From Rostratula benghalensis (Eukaryota > Chordata > Aves > Charadriiformes > Rostratulidae): a stretch of 64,000 nucleotides of DNA. The notes beneath the pieces are model-generated. The model was not told where the DNA came from. It did not search any database and saw nothing but the letters and a program-made list of their open reading frames with translations. The DNA lies in the NCBI GenBank assembly GCA_013399305.1, contig VXAI01000025.1:4332798-4396797 (forward strand), read 5' to 3'. Each line of letters opens with the position of its first letter. The first letter of the stretch is position 1. A program made the translations under genes and the position numbers. Positions 1 through 13,310 of the stretch are shown piece after piece.

Positions 1-77
1 TTCTAGTCATCCTGGTACAGTATATCATGATTAATATTACAGCCATACACACTGTCAGTATCAAAGAAGCTGCTGGG

Positions 78-95
78 AAAAAAAAAAAAAAAAAA
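78..95. repeat. A18 mononucleotide tract
   Basis: An uninterrupted run of 18 A. Nothing upstream looks like a retroelement body, so it is treated as a simple repeat rather than a retroposon tail. Such tracts are usually length-polymorphic. Confidence 0.9.
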
Positions 96-225
96 TCAGT
101 GGATTGCTATTTTTTTGTTGTTATGACCAGTGGGTTTTGAAAGTGCTTTATAAGCGGTTGTTGCACAGAATATTTCTTTGATAGTGCTTTGAATTTGGTT
201 GTTAACATTCAGCTAGAATTTTTAC

Positions 226-240
226 AATAATAATAATAAT
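226..240. repeat. (AAT)5 microsatellite
   Basis: Five perfect AAT units followed by a degenerate GATAACAATA extension. Confidence 0.85.
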
Positions 241-1583
241 GATAACAATAGCACCAGTCATTGCTCATTGACAGTACATCTGAAAGGGAAGAGGGTCTTT
301 CGCTTGGAGCAACTTCATGGGGACATTTCATAAAGTCCTGCTGCTTTGCATAGAAATATCCGTGTAACACCATCTGGTGTTAACTGTCTCTTTTAAAACT
401 CCAATACACCTACTTATAAGGGAAACCTTCAGAATTTGTGTCAGGTACTGTTCTGTCAAGAAAAACCATTTCTTGTCGTGCACTGGTGAAGTTCAGGGTA
501 TTCTTGTCATAAGTAACGAGAATCTGCTTAGAAACTGTGTGTACTGGATAATGTCAGAAATTCTAGGAACAGGCTTCAGGATGACAGCTTCCTGTTTTTC
601 TTTTTCCAAGATATACTTTTGAATTTTTGTCAATACTTCTAAGAAATGCTTTGGGTTTTGCTTATTAATGAGAACGATCATTCAGTACTAGCTATATTTT
701 ATTTAGTTTATGATTTATGTAGATTTTTTCAAATATACTTTTGTAGCACTGAACAGTACATTTTAAGGGAAAAAAACCTCGACTCTTGTACAAATGGTTA
801 AATTGGGCTGTGTTTGTAAATCAGAATAATTCCTTTTTGAAATATTTTCTGGCACAAAATCAGCTTCTTTAAAAATAACATGTAATTTGTAATGTATGGC
901 TTTTAGAAGAGTAAAATCTTTTTAAGAGAAATTCAGGCTAGAAACAGCCCAGGAGTGAACTATATTTAAGTCTTGGAATATGAGGTGGCAGGGGGAGAGT
1001 GAGAGAGAAAGAGACTTATCCAAGCATTTTGAAATGGAAGCAGCTAATGGCAGATTATTAGAAGTAAAAAATGCTTTGTGAATGTCTAGAATTTATGTTC
1101 AGATCTGTATCTAAAAAGCTCTCTAACCTTTGGAATCATTGAGTAACCTCTTAGTTTCTTACTGCTATCTCCTTACTTGCTGGCATTCACAGGCTATTGA
1201 AAAGAAACCACAGAGTTACAAGAAAATGAGCACTGTATGTTCAGGGAAAACGCTTGAGCTTTACCACTTGGGAAGGAAATTAAGTGGTTAGTGATTTGCA
1301 TAATGTGGGCAGCACCTTCTACAACATCCTTTATCAGAACCAAAATGACTAATGTCAGACCACAGAGTCCTTTTGAAACCGTGGGGCTGTTTCATGTTCT
1401 CTCTGAACCTCTACATATTGCACTGTGCTACTCTGTCCTGTTATAAGTTTTCATTTTGCACAATGTAGACCTTTTTAATATTTATCAGCACGCTGCCTCT
1501 AACTTGATACATTTGTACTGCACAGAAATTGATTTTCAAGAAATGTGTTTTGGATTTTTTGCACGCTTATGGGGTTTGAGAAG

Positions 1584-1597
1584 TGCATATTTGCATA
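1584..1597 (+). promoter_or_regulatory. Octamer-type POU site
   Basis: The 14-mer TGCATATTTGCATA contains the exact POU octamer ATTTGCAT at 1589-1596, with an overlapping TGCAT half-site that could allow two POU domains to sit together. The same 14-mer recurs at 28203-28216, and another plain octamer lies 290 bp upstream at 1294-1301. Occupancy is inference. Confidence 0.3.
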
Positions 1598-3443
1598 GAA
1601 ATAATCTTTAGTGAGCTAAATTTTAGAGTATGTCAAATTTATAAATATCACTACTGTAAAGACATATTTTTAGAAATAGATTTCTGGCACAGTTTATTTC
1701 GATTCCATTTTTCACATTTGTGTCACCACCCCAGCTTTGGCTCGGTATTTTCTAATGCATTTGTTTTCAGCATTCATGTTTTAGAGATTAAACTTTTCTG
1801 TTGTCTTGTTCAGACGTTACAGTTTGAAAATGAAACGAAGGGAGAGAGGTGCTTTTGTTTAAAACACATCCATTTGGCTTGAGACACGCGGCCGGTAAAA
1901 TTTACTTAGCTCCTTTTTTCTTCTGCCAATCCCAAGCACAGACATATCACTCTCTTTTTGGCTTACTTTACTGAAAAAGGAAAGTTCTCCCTTTTTTAGC
2001 CCCCTGTACATCCCTAAAGGCGCATTACATTTCCTGTGTCCGTTGTTTCGTGTCAGAGTAACTGCTGTGTCTCTGCTCTTGGGTTTGAGGCACTTCAAAA
2101 ACACAGATGCTTCGTGCACAGTCACAGACAAGTAATAAATTGAATTTGTTTACTTCCAGAGACTCCAGTGTTCTACATAGCAATAGCAATATATGCTTTA
2201 AACACAGGTAGTTATATATATATGTAGAAGAGCAATACATTCTCTAAACTGTTTGGGTTGGGATTACATTGCCACAGATACCGAAAGGATGTTGCAGATT
2301 TATTCTCCAGCTGAAGGGATGCCCATTCTAGAAATGGACTGCATGTTCACAAAGGAAGCGGTCTGGGGAAGGAAAATGCTGTGCATCCTCTCAATTTTGG
2401 GGGGTTCTCTCCATAAAGGCAATGATACTGGCCTTATCTGATTGGTGTCAGGGGGCATGTAAGTCATGCTTCCCATTGCCTGAAGGAATGAGGAATTAAG
2501 CTCAAAAAATGATAAACTAGCCTGGTTTCTGTGGCATTGAATGGAAACTTATCCCAGAGATAAATCTCAACTCAAGCCACAAAATCAGTAACAACTTTTG
2601 GATGTGTTGGTGTAACAGCTTGATTTGGTTCTGAGTCAATATGTGCCAGGGAAAAGCCCGGCTCCAAGCTCTGGCTGCTGGTTGTTGCTGAGTTCCTAAA
2701 TGATGCATCATTCAACCACCAGGTTTTTGTCTCTGCAAGGGGAACATCTTTAACTGTGGTACCTTGATAGTATTTCTGTGGCTGCTTCCTTTCCCGACCC
2801 CTGTGCCCAGTCTTTGTCTAGACCCAACACGGGCAGAACGACGTGAGGCCAATTGTTAAATCCCTCTGGAGATTCTGTAGAATTCGTGAGGCTCCTCTGT
2901 GTACTTGCCAAATTGTATTCTGCACTCCCCAGCCTAAGTTTCTGTGTGCACTTTAAGATGCTGCTCCTCTTCTGGTGTCCTAGTAAGTGAGCTGAGCTCA
3001 GGGAGGAGGCCTCACTTGGCCCAGGGCACTCTCACCATAAAAAAGAAGCTGCTGCAGAGGGGCATTTCTCAGCAGGAGAGCCATTTAGCTTTGGACTGGT
3101 TCTTCTTCACTGGTCAAATGTGCTGGCCCTTAAGGAATGGTAGATGTGGTCTTTGGGTCTGTAGAAGTGGGTTGCTCCAGAGAAAATATATACACCTTTT
3201 ATTTCTCTCCATATAAAATATATGTACCATAGAGTAGCCCGGTCCTTTGCTTTGTGTTAGAAGTTTTAAGGCTTTGCAGCCATTTAAGAATTAGTTAGGT
3301 TTGAATTAATTAATACATGGAAGAGGGAAGGAGAAAGAGGTCAGGCCATCAGGGTTGTGTGTGATTGTGCTTAGAAGTGAATGCTCAGTGTCACACATGG
3401 GACAGGCAAATTTCTCTTTAAAAAGCCAGTGAAATCCACTGTG

Positions 3444-3481
3444 AAAAATAAATAAAATAAAATAAATAAAATAAAATAAAA
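3444..3481. repeat. (AAATA/AAAT)n microsatellite
   Basis: A 38-base A/T-only tract of AAATA and AAAT units, imperfect in register. It is a simple repeat; no retroelement body is seen before it. Confidence 0.85.
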
Positions 3482-6400
3482 GTAGTTTTACTTTTCATTA
3501 GACTATGTCAAAAGTGAAAGGAATTTAGGAAATCCACTGCAAAACAGTCAAGGCAGACGAAGTTTTCTATGAAATTCTCTGTGACCAGTTCAAATAGCTT
3601 AAACACTATTGACCATTCTTCCACCAGCTCAGTGATGCGTGGCATTTTGAATCATCCATTTTCTTTGAAGACTACCTGGGGTTAGCATATCATTACTTGA
3701 TAACAGAGTTTCAATTCTAGCCCACTGGCAGTGCTGAGCTTTAAGCTGGCTACACTTACTTGCAGGCTCATCCAACCCTACATAATTGTCTGTACATTTA
3801 TTTTATTGTCAACTCAGAGACAAGCTGAAGAAACTAACTGTTTGCTTTAGAACACATTAACTTCTTTATCACATTAATACTGACTCATATCTTATTTCCC
3901 AGTTGCAGTAACAAAACCATTCAAATATTTCCCTCACAGGACAATATCTTTAATAGCTTCTGTGTGTTTCCTATTTTTGGCTGTTTCTGTATAAACAGAC
4001 TAATCTAATAGCGTGCTGAACCATCTATACTTGGCAGAAATTCAGCAACTCACTCATTTCTATGGCAAGCGGGGATGCCAAGGGAAAAAAAATGCCTCAC
4101 TTTTATAGCAGTAAGATCTTTCTTAAAGTTGTCTTTTATAAGAGTGATACGACTATCATTTGGGTTGCTGCAGCACCTTGGCTGAAAAAATCCTCACAGT
4201 TATTGCAGTACAGGATAAACCAAATAGGAGGGCATTATTCCCTTCACAGTGTCCACAGGAATTCATTTACCTGAGGTATTCAGCCTCTCCCAGGGGCTCT
4301 GCTTTAAATGGTGGTAAAGCACATGCTTAAAAATATTGTTGGGAGCCAAGTAGGGGTGTTGGCTGGTAAGTCCAGAGGAACAATCTAGAAGCCACTGGAA
4401 AATGCTTCCGTTGCTGTTGCCTGGGACCTGTAGCCATCCTTGGCACATTCCATTTTCTTGCCCCTCCCCAGCGATCACAAACTGCTGCGGAGCCGCTCAA
4501 GAAATGTCCCCCATCCTTTTGTGGTTCTCCTCCCAGTATAAACCCCATGGCTTAAATGGATGAATTGGTGACATCTCTGGTTCTGCTTCTGGCTGCTGCT
4601 CCCAGGCTCGGGGTGGTGAGGTTTGATGTTGGTTTATTTAGGGGCGATGCTATCTTAAGCAGTCTCAGGCTCCTGCTTCTCTGAGCCGCCCTCTTCATTA
4701 AAGTCAGCACTTTTCCATGGTTTATATTTCAGCCAGATTAGTTTCCTGATCCACTTCATTGCATGCTCATATAAATTCTGGCACCAGCAAAAACAAGGCA
4801 GAAAGAAGTAGCCAAAGACAATGGCTGTTTAAAGCCATTTAAGAATCTTCAGTTGTAGCCAAATGTCCAGTCATGGTTCAGTGTCTTTGCATCAAAGCAG
4901 GACTGTACCATCATACAGTTCTTGCCTGGAGTGGGTTGGTGTTTGTGATAAATATTTGAGCTATTGATGAATGTAGCTATAAAAATGCAAATTATGATGG
5001 TTTTCTTATTGTTTTACAACTGTATCAGCTGCAAAGCCTCTTAAAGTGAAGTGGGTTTATTTAATTTTGGGCATTTATCAATACTTACAGATTTATTTAT
5101 GTAATTGACGTTTTTATGTCCCTGTCCTTGTAACATTTGGGTGTAAGAAGCTTATTGAAACCATCTGGATCTGAAATCAATGCATCTCTAATACAGATAG
5201 GCCCCTTACCTGAATTGGCCTGACTGTACCCAAATAACCCACTGTTGGACTGTACTCAGATGCACACTAGTAGTGCCTTGCTTTAAAACAGAGAAATATT
5301 GAAGTCTCTGAGGCTTTCAGTTTCTTTGCTTGTTTTTTTAAACTGTATTTCTAACATTATTTTTCTTACAGTAGGCCAAGTTCATCCCTATTATAACTGT
5401 ATTGAAATCAGTGGGGAGACTTGTAATTTTAAGAATAAGACACAGTAAAGTGCTTTGCTGGATCAAGGCCTAAAAGGATTAGTCCTGTGGAATGCTTAGG
5501 GTGGACATAGAGGTAACTGTATGAATAAAAGTTGTTTTAATTGCACTGGAGCAGTTTGGGAATTCTGTTCTACCTCTCAATAAAAGAAATAAAAAATAGA
5601 ACAGACTCTCACTGCCAAGCAGAGGATCCTATATAACATTTTGCATCGTTTTGGAAATATTACAACTGTAGAAAACATGTAAAAGCCTGAGATATAAACC
5701 TCCTAGCTTTTATTTGGAGACCTGTGCACATTTTAAAGCAGATATTTGGTACACAAATTATGAGACCAATAGGGAGTATTGATTTTTAAGTATAACTATA
5801 GTGGCTTTGTGCCTGTTCTATGTTTTTCATTAAGGCAACAATCTGAGACTTTTTCTCAGAGAACTGAAGCCAGCTGATGGGTTCTTACTGTATTCTGTGA
5901 AGTAAAATGATGAACAGACAAAGATGAGTTCCGTGCTCTGTCCGTTCCTCATTCCCCAGGAAAACTTGGCATGGGGTGGACCATCTGGGAGAATACAGGC
6001 TGCTCTCTTCCAGGTGACCAAAGGTGGATTTGGGACTGTCACTTTTTCCACTGGATGTGGCCGTGGGTCTCCAGGGTAAGGTGTGTAAGGCTTTGCTCTC
6101 CAGTATTTAGTGCAGACACCTGATACCTGGGGTGGAGGGAGGAATCAAAGACACCTCAACTCATCACAGGGGCCCAGAACATCTTAAAGAGGCCCAGGTC
6201 CAGGAAGGACTTTGCTGCCTCTGGCCTGGAAAACAGCAATCTGAAGCAGAATTGGATGTAATGGCACATTCCTTCCCTCAGTCTGTGCAGTCCTTGAGGT
6301 TTCTAGGACTCGGCATTTGAAATGGAAGAATACAACTTGTTTGGGGCTTTTTCCCACCTAATTGCAAAGTATTTCAGTTACGTGCTTGAACGGAATTGGT

Positions 6401-7266
6401 GACTCTACAACTTGCAGTCCACTCCAGGATGTGAACTTGCCAGGCTGAGTAGCACTTGTGGGGGTTACTCGGTACTTGATTGGAGAATATAAATGACACA
6501 ATCATTTACTGATTCACTAAAACTTGCTCTGGTTTTGGATTCTGCTAAAAGCCAGTGTGCTCGGGCACGTGGCACGGAGGAACCCTCTGAGATGAGGTAT
6601 AAAAATCAGGAGGGTGATGCTGGCTGGAGCTGTTCCTGATTCTACAATTCATCCTTTGTGTGAAAAAAGTTTTAGCTCAGGTGCTTTGGTTAAATTCAAA
6701 CCAGGTAATTGAGTTTTGCTATCTAAAATTCCCCCTGTGGTTTGAAGCAGACAGACTAAACTGTAAGCAACTACTGTACCGCTTTGTAGTTAATGCAGAG
6801 ATTCACAGGCACAGGAAAACAGTCTCGGTTTCCAAAGCAGAGAGTGATTTGTTCATCCTCTCCTTTTGGATCCATTCAGTAATTCCATAGAAGAAAGATG
6901 TGTCTGTGCTTACTTCTAGGAAAAACGTTCATGAAAATACAGGCGTACTAGAGGTGAAGCTGATGCTGTAGGTGCAGGGGCGCTCGCCTGTGGGCGTGTG
7001 CGGCAGAGAGCTGGGGATTGACACAGGCGGGAGGTTTCTGATGTGTCAGCAATGCTGAGATGTTGCATTTCGCCTGCAATAACAGCTTTGAAGGTGATCA
7101 TCAGGCATTCAGTTGAATTTGTACTCCTCGTTTTAACATCATTTTGCTTGATGATAAAAATCAGAGCTTATATTCATACAGAGATTTGGCCTTCTTCAAG
7201 CTGTTTCTGTGCCTTGCACGCGGCTGTTTGCTCTGTGATCCTGAGGTCAGGCAGTACTTCCCCCTC
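3482..7266. other. Non-coding, plain single-copy sequence
   Basis: I see no gene or repeat of note. Open frames are all under about 80 codons, apart from one frame starting at 7043 that runs into the T tract at 7267. 5830-6320 is slightly GC-richer than its surroundings and has overlapping short frames on both strands, none recognisable. Confidence 0.6.
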
Positions 7267-7280
7267 TTTTTTTTTTTTTT
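7267..7280. repeat. T14 tract
   Basis: Fourteen uninterrupted T, followed by a short pyrimidine-rich stretch to about 7291. Confidence 0.9.
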
Positions 7281-8571
7281 CCTTCTTTTTTGCCTGTGAG
7301 TTGAAGGCTGTGCATTGCTGATTTTTGAGCCTCAGATAAGATCAATTTTTCAATTGTGTAATACAGTACCTGGCTTTTTCTGAATGGCGCTGTTAATTGT
7401 CATTGACCATAATAGAATATGAATAGCGCAGCCACTTGACACCAACTTAATGGTTCTGACTTTTCAATGGTGCCAGGAGTGTAAGGCTAGAGGGGAAGAA
7501 GGGTCAGAGGAGAGATAAGAGCCCTTCTCTGAAAGAGATTCCACTGAAATCTATTAAAGCTGCTGTGTTTTTCAAGTGGTACTTGGAAGGGTCACTGTTT
7601 CTATGAAGTCACCTTAAAAACTGGAAGTGATTGAGAAATTTCTGTCACAAAAGATCTGTAGAGAAAAACTCCAGTGCAAGGGTTTTTCATGTCAGTGGGC
7701 AGACAGGAGGAGGCCTGTCCAGGATGGCTCAGGGAGAAATGTGGACAGCCCTGTTGCGGATGACTGAGAGCAACATCCCTAACCCTGTTAGCCCCGAGGA
7801 AGAATCACGCTTGTTTACTGCTGTTTTGTCCAGCTGGGAGCTCTGGGAAATTTTGTGATTCACTTTAGTACCTCTTTCAAGAAAAGCTTACTGTCCTTAA
7901 ATGCATAGTTATCTCTGCCTGTCGGGAATCCGATAAAACAGGAGATTACCTCCCTAATCTGATCACAGCAGTTCTCACCAGCCACCACTATGGGGGACAG
8001 CGGAGGGAGAAGGCAGATGCTTTACTTCTCTTCCTCTCTTAAACATCAGTGCAGCGAACGTTCTCAGCACATTCAGTACCTGCCCTTACTTGTATGGGAA
8101 GCTCCATTATAACTTTTATATTGTAGCTGGTTTTTTAATATAATTTCCCAGGGATTTCTAGACAGCTGGTAATGAGAGGAGTATGTTGCTGTGCTGGGAG
8201 AGGCAGTTGGTGTGCAGATGGAGATGTACTTTGAGTTGGGTGCAGGATGGTTTGAATGTGGAGCAGACAGGTTGGTCTTTGTGCTGAGCCCTCAGCACTT
8301 ACCCCAGAGGTCCTGTAGAGTTGGTTCCTTCAGGCATTCCAGAACATTTTAGACTTCTGAGTTGCTCACCACGCTACCAAAAGTCGTAGACAGCAGCAGG
8401 AGTCATTTATTTATTTGTTAGTGTTCTACAAACCATTTCTGATGCTGAAGGTATGTCATTAATGCACAAGGGACTGAGTCAGCACGGTAATGAAATATTG
8501 GTGAAGTTTGGGCTTTAGGTGTTTATGAATGAGGAGTTGCAAAAATCAAACTATGTTAAAAACAGGAAGAA

Positions 8572-8590
8572 ACTTCATGCTTCATGAAGT
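8572..8590. repeat. Short inverted repeat (hairpin)
   Basis: ACTTCATG (8572-8579) and CATGAAGT (8583-8590) are perfect reverse complements separated by three bases. The inner CTTCATGAAG at 8580-8589 is itself a perfect 10-bp palindrome. The right arm overlaps the first copy of the 18-mer repeated at 9646. Confidence 0.7.
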
Positions 8591-8603
8591 CCATGTCCCC
8601 TGA
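8586..8603 (+). repeat. 18-mer direct repeat, copy 1
   Basis: GAAGTCCATGTCCCCTGA is identical to 9646-9663. Flanks do not align beyond the 18 bases, so this is either a remnant of an old dispersed element or chance (I estimate a few percent for an 18-mer repeating somewhere in 64 kb). Confidence 0.7.
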
Positions 8604-9645
8604 TAGGAGAAAATCAGCTAAGTAAGAAAATAGGAGGAGGGAAGGGTCTAGTTATCTTTATATACCCAAATGAACTTGTATCAAAAGCCTTGAATTTTCT
8701 TTAATCTAATGCTGTACAAGCTCTGCTAATATACACAAGGAAAAAAAAGCACAGAGCTGCCCTCAGCATGGTATTTATCAGTGGCTATTTCGTTACTGTA
8801 AGGATTTGGGCGGGCCGGGCTGGTTGTGTTATTTTATCATTAAGACTGTTCTTTGGGTACAAAGCTTGCAGAAATGGTTGTCAGGGAAAGTTTCTTTATT
8901 CTGCCTGATCTGAGTTTTCCCTGTAGATTTCTGTTTAAAAAGAATAAACAAAGGAAAAAAGCAAAACAGCAGAAGTGAGAATTAGATATAAATATGACAC
9001 TAAACTATATCTTTTAATACAAAAGAACTCTTTTTTAATTAGAAGCTTGGAAGGACATACCCTTTAATTGCTGCACTTGTAGTTTCTGGGCCATCAATAT
9101 CCTTGCTTCTTTCATTAATAAACTGGCAAGTCAAGTAGGAAAGCTGCAGGAGTATAATTTTTTCCCTTAAGCTCTACTTAATCAACAGCAGACTTGATCA
9201 AACAGAAAAAAGAAAATGTAAATCAGTTGCATTAATTCTGCTGGCAGTAAATAGTAGGAAGAAAGCTAAACATGAAAGAATGCTCATTTTGCAGCTGCTA
9301 TCTGGGGTAGGACTGAATGGGAGAAATAGGTAGTTAAAGAGCTCTTTAGATGGTGAGTGACTAGGGGAATACTGGGGTTTATGTATGGATTAGCACGGTG
9401 ATAGACCCTGAGTAGCAAAAGACGATGACTAATTACCTGACAGAGCAGCACTCCATTCGACTTGGTCATTGAAATTAATTTCTGTTTTCAGGACTGGCAG
9501 AAAGCAGCTGCAGAATTTCAGTTCAATACTCAAATTAACTAGGAGTCTAAATTATTTCTTTGCACATACGGTATTAGAGGAGTGGGTTACTAAATTGATC
9601 TTGATTTTACACACTGAGGCAAGAATTATTCCGCCTTTTTCATCA

Positions 9646-9663
9646 GAAGTCCATGTCCCCTGA
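9646..9663 (+). repeat. 18-mer direct repeat, copy 2
   Basis: Second exact copy of the 18-mer at 8586-8603, same strand. Confidence 0.7.
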
Positions 9664-11099
9664 AATCGGGGAATAAAACCTGTGCTATAATAAACTACTT
9701 GGCACTGATTTGAACTCTGTCAGATAGTTAACATCTTAACATTTCCTGGAATCCCGGGTGAAAGAGCTATAAAATAAAGTCTTCCGGGATGAAAGAAAAT
9801 TTTACTACCTACTCCGTTGAGTAAAATACACTGAGCTGAACTTACTCAGATGAATTTACTTCATACTTTGGATAGGATTATGCCCAGGAATTAGTTTGTC
9901 TGATGTTAGGTATGTGCCTGACAGTCTGGTGTATTTTAAAACTTCAGGGACATTGATAAAAGAGATGGGGGAAGGTGTCCCCTGGTTATTACTGATGAAC
10001 TTGTGGCAGTTGGAACGAGGCGTGGAGACACAAGAAACTAAAACCAACTGAAAAAAAACCTCTGCAGGGTCATCTCTGTCAGAAAACCTGGTATAGGCTA
10101 AAATAAAGTCATATGTCCTATGATTCTGAAGTGCAGGATTTCTACCAGAGTTCCACGTTGGCAGTTGGCTCATTACATTCATGAGCAGCAATTTCTGCTT
10201 TTGCCAGTAGCAAAACTCCCAGAGCCTTTTGCCTGTTTAGAGATTCCTCATCTTTTGATCGATTTATTCAGCAAAAGTAAATTCTAAATGTTTATAAAGA
10301 AATTAAGTAAATAAACATGAGACTGAGGAAAAGGCAAGAAATGGAATAAATATTTACTATTCACGGGTATGTTACAGCCCAATGGGAAATTGGGGATGAG
10401 GGGTTTGTGTAAGCCTTTTTTCATCACTTGTGCCCCAGGGTATTCTTACTGAATAGATGATGTTACTTCCTGCTCTTCCCTGCGTGCTCTCTCTCAATAG
10501 CCACTTGTAGGCAGAAGGATTACCACATAAACCCAGCAGCTTTTATCTTACTGTATCTTAGTCCTGTGTGGCACCACTGTTGTAGTGGTCACCTTAGTAA
10601 CTAAAATGTGGTTTATTGCCTTTGGTGATGCTAAGCCACCATAGCTATGGAAGAATGGATTGGATTTTATTCTAGTTCCGTAATGAATTTGTAGAGCTAG
10701 CTTTATTTAGAAAAGCAGAAACAAAACCAAGGGACATTCTTTTAGGCAGACACTGAGCAGAGTTGATGTGGAGGTCAGTGAGAGACAATAGGTTGAGAAA
10801 TTTGCTCTGGCGTTTCAGAGGCTCACATTTCACAGTGTAGACATCTGTAATGATTATGAGCTTATACACAATTATTTATTTGTATTGTCAAATAAATAAC
10901 CCAGGGAACTAATCAGAAATCCATGGAAACAACTTTGTTAAACTGAAAGTGAAAGCTTGTTTTCCTCTCCATTACAGATATTAGTAAGATTAGAATGTCA
11001 AATGTCATCCTCTTGAATGGCTTCATTCCCTCCCTTTTAATTTATTCCTTTACTCTCAAGCTCTATAGTCTGGGTATTATATTATCATTTTGCATATGC

Positions 11100-11510
11100 T
11101 TTCTGTTCTATTTTGCATTCATTAAGAAGCCGAGTGTTTTCGTGCATACCAACCCAGCCAAAAGAATCACTTGACAATGACACTTGGTCTTAGAAGTACA
11201 GTTTCCCTGTTCATCTCGTTGATCCCATCGAGTTCTGTCTCTCTGTTGGTATACCAACAATCTTGAATTAAATTGCATTTAGGCAATTGATTTGTGTCAG
11301 CTTTGCATAGAGACGTAGGTGTTATTTATGCTTTTATGTGCTGGGAAATTAATATTCCTCATCTTAATGCCCAGAGTCTACCATGATTACTCTTAAGCAA
11401 CCATTAATCTGGATTCCCTTGCACTGCCATTACAGAGAATGACATTAATGATGTGCTTTTTGTCTTTGATGTGGATAACAGGTAGCCCTGAGAGTGTGCT
11501 AGACTGACAA
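11100..11510. promoter_or_regulatory. Candidate conserved non-coding element
   Basis: The block has no simple repeats and a high density of homeodomain-type cores: AATTAATATT at 11347-11356, ATTAATCT near 11403 and ATTAATGATG near 11444. It also holds a perfect 16-bp palindrome at 11244-11259. This is the usual look of distal enhancers near developmental genes. The call rests on motif density and texture only; conservation could not be tested. Confidence 0.35.
11244..11259. repeat. Perfect 16-bp palindrome
   Basis: TGTTGGTATACCAACA equals its own reverse complement. About one such palindrome is expected by chance in a window this size, so only its position inside an enhancer-like block makes it of interest, for example as a dimer-binding site. 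Confidence 0.8.
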
Positions 11511-13292
11511 GTACACTGCTTTGGATGTGTATTGGTGCTCTAAGTTATTTTTTCTTATTTCAGTTTATAATTGAGGATATCAGTAATGATGGAGCAGATA
11601 CTGGTCTGTGATCTACAAGTCATTGGTTTACAGATGTCAAAATAGAGCCAATTTTGAGAATGTCTTTGCAAGAACAAACACAGTTGTGGTGAACATCTCT
11701 CAAATGGGAACTCCATTTGGTTAGTCTGGTTTGGGAATGATTTCTACCCAAAAATTAAATTAAAAAAAATTAAAAATATCGATGCATCATTTTTTATACA
11801 AATTGTTGATATTGCAGAGTTACAGAGGCTAACCTAAGATATAAAGGATATACTCAGGATATAAATTTCCTTACGGGAATTTTGACAATGTTTATAGAAA
11901 ATGGGAGAATTGTAAGAAACTGTGTGAGAAAATAGAAAAGATAATTAAATACTATTTTGTTGGCATCTGGGTCCAAGCCGCCTTGTACTTCTAGGTGCTT
12001 GTCCAGCCTGGGAGTGTCCTCATTTTACTCTCTGCTAACTCAGCACCTCAAGAATGCTGTGGAAATTTTTTTTGCTCATGAAATCTTTTCTTCTCAGCGT
12101 GAGGCCATGGTCAGTAACCTCCGGCAGGTTTGCTGGGCTGGGAAAGCTAAACCGCTGCTGCTCGTGGCAGCTGACACAACAAGTAGCACCGGTGAGCAAT
12201 TAGAGTCTCATGACCATATACTCTAAGTTGTTTAATTGTCTTTTGCTTGGAGTTAAACAAACCGAAAACTTCAGATGGCAGGGCACTGCCATTTTTCAAG
12301 GGGAATTGCAGAAACAGGAAATCTATAGAGAGGGCCTATATTTCACACATTTTCTCCGCCTGCTGCTGAGACCGTTATTAATGCCACAATTTAAAAATAA
12401 AAGATACAGAACATTAGAGTTTGGAAAGAAGTCTCGTTTCCATGAGTTAGATTAATACTTCTCATGGATAAAATCTTGAATGCTGTAGAAAATTAAAGAG
12501 AAATTTTCAGGCTCGAAAACTGAACCTGCTTTGCTCTCTGCCACGGCAGTCGTGTTTGGGGAAGAAAAGCTGGGATGGCTGGCATGTCTCTAACTGAAAT
12601 AACATCTTAAACCTACTAAATAAAAATATTTACTTTAGGCCAGATCCTGTCCTGGCCACTTGAGCGAGTGTTGTGGTAGAGCTTGCTCCTGAAGAAGTTG
12701 TTTAAGCTCCCCCTAGGACGCAAGTAATTAGCATATCATGTCACGGTGAGGTATTTATTGGAATGGAAGTGTTCTTGGGAAGCTGGGTTTCAGAGGTTTA
12801 AATCAGAGCTGAGCATAGAGTTTTAGGGCCTTACTCACAGTAAATTTTATGTTGGTGAAAGGTTATGGAATGGGTTTCTGTACCACGTCTACTTGCTCTC
12901 ACAAATCTCGGAAGAGATATGGACTCTGGTGTGGGGTTTGCTTTCCTTTCTGGTCCCGTCCCCCCACCTTTTTACGCCAAACATGCATCAGTGATGTAAT
13001 GTCCTGTAGGAACTGGGGCTCTGGGAGGAGCAGCTATTCAGTATGTCTCAGTAAGAAGCTTCTTTCTCAATACCTGCATCTGATGACATTTGAGTTATTA
13101 ACACCACTGGGCATTTAATAAACTCACTGCTCACAAATTAGTGATGCTGTTGCCAGGAGATCCTGGGTTTGGAGAGGAACTTCTTCACTGCCCTTCGGAG
13201 CAATCTCTTAGGCTGTAAATTGCTTCCTTGTGACAGCACCAAAGTGTTACTGCCACAGACCTCTTCTGTCTCTTTCTCTCCTTTAAAGCCCA
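11511..13292. other. Non-coding sequence
   Basis: Two short plus-strand frames (11957-12226 and 12210-12455) overlap by a few codons and resemble nothing known. 11756-11780 is a short A/T-rich run. Apart from the small TAATTA-bearing block near 12640-12800, I see nothing. Confidence 0.55.
12640..12800. promoter_or_regulatory. Candidate conserved non-coding element (small)
   Basis: Unique sequence with TAATTAGCATAT at 12725-12736, which joins a homeodomain core and a POU-like half-site, set between CpG-containing stretches. Weak call by eye. Confidence 0.25.
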
Positions 13293-13310
13293 GAGGAGGA
13301 GGAGGAGGAA
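13293..13310. repeat. (GGA)n trinucleotide repeat
   Basis: About five and a half AGG/GGA units. It follows a pyrimidine-rich acceptor-like stretch (13261-13288) and precedes a CAG|GTGAGC donor-like site at 13324-13332, which creates an exon-like illusion 38 bp long that I do not accept as a gene. Confidence 0.8.

Larger units (their letters stand above)
1..3443. other. Non-coding, plain single-copy sequence
   Basis: No gene is recognised. The longest open frame is 99 codons at 1583-1882 on the plus strand; it resembles no family I know and has ordinary AT-rich composition. The stretch carries an A18 tract, an AAT repeat and two octamer (ATTTGCAT) sites at 1294-1301 and 1589-1596. No transposon copy is apparent. 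Confidence 0.6.
7281..11099. other. Non-coding sequence with a hairpin and a repeated 18-mer
   Basis: No gene is recognised. A minus-strand open frame of 111 codons (9856-10191) matches nothing I know. Notable structures are an 8-bp-arm hairpin at 8572-8590 and two copies of an 18-mer about 1.06 kb apart. 7890-7990 has some TAATC-type cores but is too short to call. Confidence 0.55.

Noticed and set aside
10119..10135. CCTATGATTCT string reminiscent of the 3' end of CR1 elements
   Set aside because: A single short unit without the tandem 3' repeat or any CR1 body nearby.
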